Source: Bacteriovorax sp. UBA1852 (GTDB lineage Bacteria; Bdellovibrionota; Bacteriovoracia; Bacteriovoracales; Bacteriovoracaceae). Taken from it: a DNA stretch of 8,752 nt. Under the pieces are notes generated by a model that was not told the DNA's origin, did no database searches, and was given only the letters and a program-made list of their open reading frames with translations. Made by a program: the position numbers and the translations under genes. Numbering within the stretch: position 1 is the stretch's first letter; each line of letters opens with the position of its first letter. Location of the stretch: contig DDIK01000223.1 of NCBI GenBank assembly GCA_002338505.1, positions 1 to 8,752 of the forward strand, in the 5' to 3' direction. Below, piece after piece: positions 1-6,623 of this stretch.

Positions 1-1
1 T

Positions 2-616
2 CAATTAAAAGCTGAGTTCGTAACTCATAATGAAGCAGAGGAAACAGGATCTCTTTTAAAAACAGCAGCCTCTTTAAGAGCTCAGTTAAAAGTCGCAGGT
101 ATCATTGTTTCAGCTGAAGCAACTCACTCTAAGGCTTCAAAATCAGCATGGAGAATATCAAGAAGTAGTGATTGGTTTCAGTCTCTTACGCCTTTTAGAC
201 CAATCTACAGTGATACCATTGGAAATGCACAAGACTGGCTAGGAAAGAGTGATCAGGCCTACAGCCTTGCAATTGGACATGAAGTCAGTGATCAAGTCAC
301 ACCGTATATTTTTGGAAGATATCAAGGAGCACACTTCATTTTCAGAGAGAGAGAGTCTGCTCACATACTAAGAACTGGCGATGAGACAAAATCACATGGT
401 GGATTGATTAGAGCAGGGCTTGGAACAAATATCTACTTTAATAAGTTTAGAGTAGTTTCTGAAGTTGAATATCTCGAAGCTAAGAATGCAGTTTTCTCTA
501 GTAGTTCTGAGATTAGAAGCGACAGAATTAACAGCCAGTTTAAAAAGAAAGATTATCAAATCGTTTTAAAAGTTGATTACAACTTTGATGGCGATAAATT
601 CTTTGGGATTTTATAA
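2..616 (+). CDS. Probable outer-membrane beta-barrel protein, C-terminal part (5' truncated)
   Basis: The frame is open from the first in-frame codon at base 2 to the TAA at 614-616, giving the last 204 residues of a larger protein that starts before the window. I do not recognise a specific family. The visible residues contain several amphipathic, alternating stretches typical of membrane beta-strands: about 86-115 (AYSLAIGHE and YIFGRYQGAHFIF), 133-160 (GGLIRAGLGTNIYF and FRVVSEVEYLEA) and the last strand 185-204 (YQIVLKVDYNF, then GDKFFGIL). Strand-turn-strand spacing with polar loops and an aromatic-rich final strand fits an outer-membrane barrel such as a porin or a TonB-receptor-like protein; the terminal residue is Leu rather than the common Phe. 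The stop overlaps the next gene's start by one base (TAATG), implying an operon and coupled translation. A TTG at 404 lies inside this continuous frame and is not a separate start. Coding is certain; the barrel assignment is moderate. Confidence 0.6.
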   Translation, partial: QLKAEFVTHNEAEETGSLLKTAASLRAQLKVAGIIVSAEATHSKASKSAWRISRSSDWFQSLTPFRPIYSDTIGNAQDWLGKSDQAYSLAIGHEVSDQVTPYIFGRYQGAHFIFRERESAHILRTGDETKSHGGLIRAGLGTNIYFNKFRVVSEVEYLEAKNAVFSSSSEIRSDRINSQFKKKDYQIVLKVDYNFDGDKFFGIL

Positions 617-2055
617 TGAAAACTTCAGTCGTTCTAGTATTATTCTTAATGCTTCTGAGTTGTGGTGATAGCAAAACAACCACCCCTGCGACTGATGACT
701 CTCGAAACTTCTTTCAACTCTCTGACAATACTGGCTACTCACTTGATGAGTTAGTAACTGAATCAAATGACATACTTGAAATGATAGCTAAGAGACTACT
801 TCTGAAATCTACTGCAGATGTTGATAAGGAAAATCTCACGACATCAATTAAGCAAGTTACTAAGTCTCTCATAGATCTTGCGAAGAATACTAATATAACG
901 TCATCGGTGCAAATTATAGCCAATGCAGTAGTTACTTATGAAAACTCACTTATTCTAAAAAGAGACAAGCCAGTTCTTGAGAAGTTCTTCTCTAAGATCA
1001 TGTACTTAAGTGTCATGTATGCAAAGAAGTATGACATTACAATTCCTGAGTATAGAGGCTCTTCAATTCTCTTTCATGCTTTTGGCAGAAATGATCTTGG
1101 AAAGTTCACAACGGCAGAACTTACGCTGACATCACCTAAGTGGAAAGCAGACATTGGAGGTGGTAAATCATTCGCTAAAATAGAAGCAAATGAGTCTGTC
1201 TCGGAATCTTGGTTGCTATCCCCTAAGTATGACCTTAAAGGGAAGATTCCTCGAGAATTCTTAATCTATCATATCTCTAAGAATCTTCTTGATTATAATA
1301 AGATTAAGCTCATGGTTTCAACGAATTACAATGGTGGTAATCCTAATAAGGCTAATTGGGATGAATATAGTCTTTCAGATGATAACACGCCTCCTAAGAA
1401 CACTTGGCATACAATAAAAACTCCTTCTATTAATTTTGAGAAATATGCAGATAAACAAATTGTTATCGCATTTAAGTTTTACGCAGAAGCTAGTGATAAC
1501 TATACTTGGGAAGTCGTTAATTTTGAGATCAAGGGTATCGGGCAACAAGCACCTGTCTACACTTATAAAAATGACTTTTCACTTTTAAATAAAGTAACTG
1601 AATACCCACTTAATGACCTGACGAAAGTTATTCAGGCAGTATATGAAGGTGATACGCCAGTTAGATTCAAATTTAGTAGAAGCAATGATTTACTCTATGC
1701 TAGTGGATTTAAGCAGGAGCATACAGGATCTGTCATACTCTACTCAGAAGATATTGACCTCACTGGTATCAACTCACCATATGTACAAGTAGATAATTCT
1801 TTTCGCTACTACTCTGCGTATTTACAAAAGAAAGAGTTCTTAAAAATTGTCATGCTAAAGAGCACTGATGTTGGAAAGAAGGAAAAATTATACAACCTCA
1901 AGTTTAAAGGCAGTGAATTTATCAAGGTGCCAAATCAATTTTTAGGAAAGAAGATTAAATTAGGTTTTATCTATAAGCACGAGTGGCTTGGAGGAAATAA
2001 GTTTGATGCCCCTAATTGGGAAATCTCTAAGATTAACATTTATGAGTCTGAGTAA
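616..2055 (+). CDS. Lipoprotein with two tandem jelly-roll (choice-of-anchor J/DUF5017-like) modules
   Basis: A 479-residue protein with a lipoprotein signal peptide: a short basic start, a hydrophobic core (residues 4-14) and lipobox LLSC with the acylated Cys at 16. The following residues are Gly-Asp-Ser, so +2 is not Asp and outer-membrane sorting is plausible. Residues ~40-145 look alpha-helical. Residues ~151-310 form a beta-rich module with hallmarks of the choice-of-anchor J/DUF5017/cleaved-adhesin group: SWLLSPKYDLKG (198-209), an LMVSTNYNGG strand (232-241), ANWDEYSL (246-253) and a closing YTWEVVNFEIKG (296-307). Residues ~318-478 appear to be a second, more divergent copy ending in APNWEISKINIYE (465-477). 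Such modules in Bacteroidota often accompany, or are fused to, secreted ExeM-type nucleases; here the nuclease is the next gene, 14 nt away. I infer a surface binding partner (carbohydrate, protein or DNA ligand unknown). The start at 616 overlaps the upstream stop and no strong ribosome site is visible, so translation is probably coupled. Confidence 0.72.
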   Translation: MKTSVVLVLFLMLLSCGDSKTTTPATDDSRNFFQLSDNTGYSLDELVTESNDILEMIAKRLLLKSTADVDKENLTTSIKQVTKSLIDLAKNTNITSSVQIIANAVVTYENSLILKRDKPVLEKFFSKIMYLSVMYAKKYDITIPEYRGSSILFHAFGRNDLGKFTTAELTLTSPKWKADIGGGKSFAKIEANESVSESWLLSPKYDLKGKIPREFLIYHISKNLLDYNKIKLMVSTNYNGGNPNKANWDEYSLSDDNTPPKNTWHTIKTPSINFEKYADKQIVIAFKFYAEASDNYTWEVVNFEIKGIGQQAPVYTYKNDFSLLNKVTEYPLNDLTKVIQAVYEGDTPVRFKFSRSNDLLYASGFKQEHTGSVILYSEDIDLTGINSPYVQVDNSFRYYSAYLQKKEFLKIVMLKSTDVGKKEKLYNLKFKGSEFIKVPNQFLGKKIKLGFIYKHEWLGGNKFDAPNWEISKINIYESE

Positions 2056-2060
2056 GAAAT

Positions 2061-2064
2061 AGGA
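2061..2064 (+). promoter_or_regulatory. Ribosome binding site of the nuclease lipoprotein gene
   Basis: AGGA followed by five bases (AAAAC) before the ATG at 2070, in the 14-nt gap after the previous stop. It is a modest Shine-Dalgarno match but correctly spaced, and it supports the 2070 start, which also yields an intact lipoprotein signal peptide. Confidence 0.5.
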
Positions 2065-2069
2065 AAAAC

Positions 2070-4565
2070 ATGAAATCATTAATGAGCTTACTATTCACAT
2101 TGATACTAGCAGGAACTCTTCTTCAGTCTTGTTCAAATCCAGCTTATGAAGTCGAAGAAAAGACTCAATCGAATACTTTTGGCATTAACTCTACTGAAGA
2201 AAAAGACGGAAATCGAGTGGCTGATATCATCAGATACGAACACAATTTAGATATTGTTCTCTATCCGACAGACTTCTTAAGAAAAAATAAAGAACTCACC
2301 AGTAAAAGAGACAAAGACGAGTGGAGTGATGCAATAGATGAATTTGCACTAGGAACAATGAAGGGAAAAGATATAAAAAGTCTTATTATAGAGAGATCAA
2401 TGGAGAAGTACGAAAATCCATTCTATGTCTCAGGACTAAAGTATCATATACACTTTGTTGGAGGCCTTTTAAGAGTTGCAAACTTTGCTCGTTCACAAAA
2501 TGGTCAACTAGAAGATGAAAAATTATATAAAGTAGCTATCAGCCAAGCCTTTTACGACAATAGACAATTCTACTTTCCAAATTATGAATACAAGAACGGA
2601 TTAGGTTACTCTTTTAGATTCTCTGATCGAGTGATAAGCGTAGAAAAAACACTAGAAAACTCAGATTACAATCCAGTTAAAGATAAGCTTTCAAGATCAA
2701 TTGTATCGAAGAAGGTTCTTGGAAATAAAGGAGAACTAACAATCTCTAAAATCCAGGGAGACTCTTTTCTATCCCCTATTTATGGATATCAAGTCACGAC
2801 ATCGGGCATAGTGACAGCAATTGGCGAAAGAGAGGAATACCCAAAAGGTACAGAATTTCTCATTCAATCTCCATCAAAAGACGAAGACCCAAAAACAAGT
2901 GAGGCACTGAAAGTCTACTTATATAATAAATTGGACTCTGATCTAAAAATTGGAGATTTTATCAGTGTAACTGGTATCGTCTATGAGCCTCTTAGCGGCT
3001 CAGGTCTCTCTTCAACAGAGATAAGAGAAGTAAAAGATATTTCCATACTAGAGAGCGGGCTCGAGCTTCCTAAAGCTGCTTTTCTGACTAAGAGTGAGAT
3101 CAAAATACCAAATCAGCAAATCTCTAAATTTCAAGGGAACCTCAATGATAAGAGATCCCTTGATTTGAATGACACAATTGACTTCTTCGAATCAATTGAG
3201 CACATGAGAGTCAAAATTTCTAAGCCTCGCGTTCTTGGCTTTAGAGGAGGACGAGAAGATCTGATTGCTCCAGATGGGAAAATTGGTCAAAAAAACTATG
3301 TCAGTCTCTATGTAAGAGTTGATGCCGACACAGATTTTGATGGGCTCACAAGTAATGGTGGTCTTATTCTAGATGAAGATACTCATAATCATAACCCTGA
3401 AGTACTTCATATCTCCACAGGATCATTTTCAAGGGGTATTGATACGAAGAGATTCTATAAAGTTGGCGACATCTTAGATGGAGAAATTGAAGGTGTATTT
3501 ACCTATTCTCAAAACCTCTTTGGAGACGGTGAATATGTGCTCATGACTCCTACTAAGCAAGATATTCTATCAGACTCATCTCCAGCAAAAGAAAATGCGA
3601 CTCCTTTAGAAGAACGTGCAAAGACAACTTTAAAAGGAGACGCAGACAGCCTCACAATTTCGACTTACAATATTGAAAACCTTGGTGGGAATCAAGATGC
3701 TAGAATCAAAAATCTAGCAATCTCTATTAAGAGTAATCTGAGATGCCCAGATATCGTCAACCTTGTCGAAATCCAAGATAATAATAGTGATGACTTCTCT
3801 GGTACGACAGAGGCAGATCTCACACTAAAAAAGATCATTGATAACTTAAGTTCATGTGGCTTTAAATATGCACCAATAAATATTGACCCAGTTGCCTTTG
3901 CAGAAGGAGGACAACCAGGGGGAAGTATTAGAGTTGCGATGATCTATAATAAAGACAAATTAAAGTTTAATTACAAGAAAATCCCTAATGCCCTAGAAGA
4001 AACCGTAGTCACTCTTGATGGCTCACTCTCCTATAATCCAGGACGCGTCTTTCCAAATGATAAGGCCTTTTCAAACTCGAGAAGAAGCATCGTTTCGGAG
4101 TTTGAATTTAAAGGAAAGAAGATTTTCATTATTGGAAATCACTTTAATTCAAAGCTCGGGGACAGAAGTCTCTACGGAGCACTACAGCCATTTTCTTCAG
4201 GCTCGGAGACGAGAAGAATAAGAATCGCTGCTAAGATTAATCAATTTGTCCGTACCATCGAAAAGAGATCACCTGGAGCAGGTGTTGTTGTTCTTGGTGA
4301 CTTTAATGCAAATATCAAAGAAACTTCAATGAGTGTTTTAAAGGGAAATAGCCTTATAAACCTTATTGAAGACGAAAGATTTGTAAACAAGAGAGATCGC
4401 TACACAACAAACCACAATGGTACAAGTCAGGCCCTAGACTATATTTTTTCTAATAAATCAATGCATGCAAATGGTTACGAATTAGAGGTACTGAACATAA
4501 ATTCTGATTTTATGGGAAGAATTTCTGATCATGATCCCCTTGTAGCAAAGTATTACTTTCCGTAA
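2070..4565 (+). CDS. ExeM/NucH-type extracellular nuclease, lipoprotein, with 5'-nucleotidase-C-like N-terminal domain
   Basis: An 831-residue predicted surface nuclease. The signal peptide ends in lipobox LQSC with Cys21 (next residues Ser-Asn, so outer-membrane sorting is plausible). Residues ~48-185 resemble the C-terminal domain of 5'-nucleotidases: DIVLYP...FLRK (61-72), GKDIKSLI (99-106), FYVSGLKYHI (118-127), EKLYKVAIS (150-158). Residues ~225-330 are the YhcR/ExeM OB-fold (ISKIQGD at 225-231, TTSGIVTAIG following). A linker has the ExeM-type signature FESIEHM (373-379) and GGLILDEDT. Residues ~528-830 are the endonuclease/exonuclease/phosphatase (EEP, DNase I-like) domain with a full set of motifs: TYNIEN (Asn534), VEIQDN (Glu567, metal), GNHFNSK (His691), GDFNAN (Asp744, Asn746), LDYIF (Asp790) and SDHDP (Asp820, His821). 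Expected activity is divalent-metal-dependent, largely sequence-nonspecific hydrolysis of DNA/RNA outside the cytoplasm. It lies 14 nt after the jelly-roll lipoprotein gene and abuts the methyltransferase gene. Likely roles are nucleotide scavenging, biofilm-DNA degradation or, if the host is predatory, prey-DNA breakdown (inference). The EEP call is very secure; the N-terminal domain call is moderate. Confidence 0.9.
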   Translation: MKSLMSLLFTLILAGTLLQSCSNPAYEVEEKTQSNTFGINSTEEKDGNRVADIIRYEHNLDIVLYPTDFLRKNKELTSKRDKDEWSDAIDEFALGTMKGKDIKSLIIERSMEKYENPFYVSGLKYHIHFVGGLLRVANFARSQNGQLEDEKLYKVAISQAFYDNRQFYFPNYEYKNGLGYSFRFSDRVISVEKTLENSDYNPVKDKLSRSIVSKKVLGNKGELTISKIQGDSFLSPIYGYQVTTSGIVTAIGEREEYPKGTEFLIQSPSKDEDPKTSEALKVYLYNKLDSDLKIGDFISVTGIVYEPLSGSGLSSTEIREVKDISILESGLELPKAAFLTKSEIKIPNQQISKFQGNLNDKRSLDLNDTIDFFESIEHMRVKISKPRVLGFRGGREDLIAPDGKIGQKNYVSLYVRVDADTDFDGLTSNGGLILDEDTHNHNPEVLHISTGSFSRGIDTKRFYKVGDILDGEIEGVFTYSQNLFGDGEYVLMTPTKQDILSDSSPAKENATPLEERAKTTLKGDADSLTISTYNIENLGGNQDARIKNLAISIKSNLRCPDIVNLVEIQDNNSDDFSGTTEADLTLKKIIDNLSSCGFKYAPINIDPVAFAEGGQPGGSIRVAMIYNKDKLKFNYKKIPNALEETVVTLDGSLSYNPGRVFPNDKAFSNSRRSIVSEFEFKGKKIFIIGNHFNSKLGDRSLYGALQPFSSGSETRRIRIAAKINQFVRTIEKRSPGAGVVVLGDFNANIKETSMSVLKGNSLINLIEDERFVNKRDRYTTNHNGTSQALDYIFSNKSMHANGYELEVLNINSDFMGRISDHDPLVAKYYFP

Positions 4566-5294
4566 ATGCTAAAAAACCTACTGGCCAGAATAAACCAGTC
4601 CTACTTTGACAATAAAGTTTCTAAAAGCTTTGAAAACTTTTATAAAAAGTCCCAATCCTGTGAAGCGTATCTACATTTCTGTCATGAAGTTCAAGGACAG
4701 AGCTATCCTGTGCAAAATAATCTTTCACAAACTCAGTATCTCGACATGATCAGCTTTTTGAATGAGAAAGAACAAGGAAGTATTCTTGATCTCGGCTGCG
4801 GCACAGGAATGCTCATTAAAGAACTGAGTAATCGACATAAGCTCAGTGGTATAGACATTGCGTTTAGCTCATCTGAATTAAACATCACAAGATGTTCCTA
4901 TGAAGAGCTATCGTTAGCTGATAATAGCTTAGACGTTATATTGGCGATAGACTCACTTTACATGATTAAGAATAAGAAGAAATTATTCAAAAAACTAAAG
5001 AATGCCTTACGTCCGGATGCTACCTTTGAGATTCACCTAACAACTCTTACGAGCTTAGAAAATAATGATATATACCAAGCGACAAATGATGTTTTCCATC
5101 ACCTAACAATAACTGACTATACAGAACAAGATATCAAACTATGGGTAGATGCTCACAATTACTTAATTCAAAATAAAGACAAATTTCAATGCGAAAGCTG
5201 TAAGGTTGTTTACAAGACTAAACTTCAAGAAGTTCAAAAAAACATTAAGCTTAAAGACCAAATGAAACGCTTTCATATTAGGGCCACAAAGTAG
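4566..5294 (+). CDS. Class I SAM-dependent methyltransferase
   Basis: A 242-residue cytoplasmic protein, with no signal peptide or membrane segment. The Rossmann SAM-binding core begins after a ~70-residue, mostly helical N-terminus: motif I ILDLGCGTG at 73-81, the acidic end of strand beta2 in SGIDIA (Asp97, expected to bind the SAM ribose), a loop resembling the UbiE/Methyltransf_11 'LPFADNSFD' signature at SLADNSLDVI (116-125), then a helix and ALRPDATFEIH (147-157). The Lys/Gln-rich C-terminal tail (~180-242) does not match a family I know. There is no DPPY/NPPY motif, so a DNA adenine/cytosine-N4 methyltransferase is unlikely; the acceptor could be a small molecule, lipid or protein. The ATG directly abuts the nuclease stop (TAAATG) and has no visible ribosome site, so translation is probably coupled to the nuclease. 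The next in-frame Met, at residue 61, is too close to motif I to be the true start. Its link to the envelope proteins upstream is unexplained. Confidence 0.8.
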   Translation: MLKNLLARINQSYFDNKVSKSFENFYKKSQSCEAYLHFCHEVQGQSYPVQNNLSQTQYLDMISFLNEKEQGSILDLGCGTGMLIKELSNRHKLSGIDIAFSSSELNITRCSYEELSLADNSLDVILAIDSLYMIKNKKKLFKKLKNALRPDATFEIHLTTLTSLENNDIYQATNDVFHHLTITDYTEQDIKLWVDAHNYLIQNKDKFQCESCKVVYKTKLQEVQKNIKLKDQMKRFHIRATK

Positions 5295-5334
5295 AGCATA
5301 AATTGTCCCATTATTTTACTTTCTTACTTACTCA

Positions 5335-5340
5335 TATAAA
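5335..5340 (+). promoter_or_regulatory. Possible -10 box before the histidine kinase gene
   Basis: TATAAA in the 54-nt gap 5295-5348 after the methyltransferase. Transcription would begin around 5346-5349, at the ATG at 5349, giving a leaderless or nearly leaderless mRNA. No good -35 hexamer lies at 16-18 nt spacing, only AT-rich sequence. AT-rich DNA produces such boxes by chance, so this is tentative. I see no terminator hairpin in the gap, so read-through from the upstream operon is also possible. Confidence 0.2.
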
Positions 5341-5348
5341 CTAAATAT

Positions 5349-6620
5349 ATGTTTTTAGAAGTAGATAAAAAGAACGAAAGCTTTGTTCTACCATTTTTAT
5401 GTCTCTTTTCTTTTATGGCCATATTCTTTGGTACGTATTTATTTTTGGCCTATGATGCACTCTCTTTATCAATGATACTATTAGCTCATATGCTCTTTGC
5501 ATGGCTTTATTATCCGATAAAAAAATATACTAACTATACTGTAGCAGCTAATTGGATTATCTTTACTCTTTTCTCTTCACAAATTCTTCAGTCACTCCTA
5601 ACGGGTTCGCTTCAGAGCACGGCATTTTGGTGGTTAGTATTTACTCCAATACTAGCAGCAATATTATTAGATCAGCTTCATATAGTTATATGGACTCTTA
5701 TCAATCTTCTAGGCCTCATCGTACTGTTTCTCCCACATGTTGGTCTTATTAAATATATAGACCTATTTGAAAAGACTTATATTAACTTAGGAATTAACTT
5801 TGTCATGATAAGTTCGGCCCTAGGCTTGATACTAGTGATTTTACAAGAAAGATATATTCGGACTCAAAAGAAGAAAGAAGAGCTTAAATTTGAGTCGTTT
5901 ATTCAAACAAACTTTAATTCACTTTCTGAGATGTCAGCAAGTGTGGCACATGAAATCAACAACCCTCTATTTGTTATTAAAGGGAATTGTGATGTTCTAA
6001 GAAATATCATAGAAAAATATTCAGTGAATAATGAAATTGATAGCGCTATTCAAGAAGACTTAGAGACTTACTTGAAGAAAATTGAAAATGCGACAAAAAG
6101 AGCAACTCGAACAACAAGATCGTTATCACAACTCACACGTGGGATTAATTTTGATAAAACCGAGATTTTTAAAATAAGTGATGTCTTAAAGCTTATTTAC
6201 GAAATCAATAAGAAGAAGTTTCTTTTAAAAAATATCGAGTTTAGTATTCCAAGCGATCAAGAAATGAAGGACATAAACTTAAATTGCCCTAAAGGACAAA
6301 TTATCCAAGTATTTTTAAACCTCCTCAATAATTCATATGATGAAGTTGGGGAGCAATTATCAAGCTGGATAAAAATTCAGGTCTTTAAGTATCATTCATT
6401 TGTTGAAATACACTTTATCGACTCAGGCAAAGGGATATCTCTTGAAAAGTCGCAAGACATATTTCAACCGTTATTTACAACTAAGGAAGTTGGTATAGCT
6501 AAAGGACTAGGCCTCTCATTATCAAAGGCCATCATGAAGAAGAACTTTGGCGATATTTATATTGATCACACCAATAAAAATACCGCCTTCGTTGTAAAAC
6601 TACCTACAGTTAATATCTAA
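5349..6620 (+). CDS. Orphan membrane-bound sensor histidine kinase
   Basis: A 423-residue inner-membrane sensor kinase. The N-terminal ~167 residues are strongly hydrophobic with about six predicted transmembrane helices (roughly 13-34, 38-55, 65-82, 91-109, 110-130, 147-166) and only short loops, so the sensing part is membrane-embedded rather than a periplasmic domain. A charged linker (RTQKKKEELKFE, 171-182) leads to the dimerisation/phosphoacceptor helix with H-box SVAHEINNPL (His201 phosphorylated). The HATPase domain has N-box FLNLLNNSYDEV (322-333, Asn328), G1 DSGKGI (358-363), F-box FQPLFTT (372-378) and G2 KGLGLSLS (385-392). All boxes are intact, so it should be active. The H-box HEINNPL resembles NtrB/ZraS-like HPK4-type kinases. 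There is no PAS, HAMP or receiver domain, and no response regulator in the window, so its partner and signal are unknown. No ribosome site is evident before the ATG at 5349; an in-frame TAA at 5337-5339 rules out an earlier start. Confidence 0.9.
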   Translation: MFLEVDKKNESFVLPFLCLFSFMAIFFGTYLFLAYDALSLSMILLAHMLFAWLYYPIKKYTNYTVAANWIIFTLFSSQILQSLLTGSLQSTAFWWLVFTPILAAILLDQLHIVIWTLINLLGLIVLFLPHVGLIKYIDLFEKTYINLGINFVMISSALGLILVILQERYIRTQKKKEELKFESFIQTNFNSLSEMSASVAHEINNPLFVIKGNCDVLRNIIEKYSVNNEIDSAIQEDLETYLKKIENATKRATRTTRSLSQLTRGINFDKTEIFKISDVLKLIYEINKKKFLLKNIEFSIPSDQEMKDINLNCPKGQIIQVFLNLLNNSYDEVGEQLSSWIKIQVFKYHSFVEIHFIDSGKGISLEKSQDIFQPLFTTKEVGIAKGLGLSLSKAIMKKNFGDIYIDHTNKNTAFVVKLPTVNI

Positions 6621-6623
6621 TCA

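Noticed and set aside
404..616. A short 70-residue reading frame starting at TTG 404
   Set aside because: The same frame is open all the way back to base 2, so this is the tail of a larger truncated gene and not a separate small protein.
735..923. 62-residue reading frame on the - strand
   Set aside because: Lies wholly antisense to the jelly-roll lipoprotein gene and has no recognisable domain or ribosome site.
4015..4221. 68-residue + strand frame inside the nuclease
   Set aside because: Overlaps the conserved nuclease domain in another frame; composition is that of a shadow.
4566..5294. Methyltransferase beside a nuclease as a restriction-modification pair
   Set aside because: The nuclease has a lipoprotein signal peptide and so acts outside the cytoplasm; the methyltransferase lacks DPPY/NPPY or the Cys-5 PCQ motif expected of a DNA methylase.
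5552..5752. 66-residue + strand frame inside the histidine kinase
   Set aside because: Out-of-frame shadow of the transmembrane region; no independent signal.
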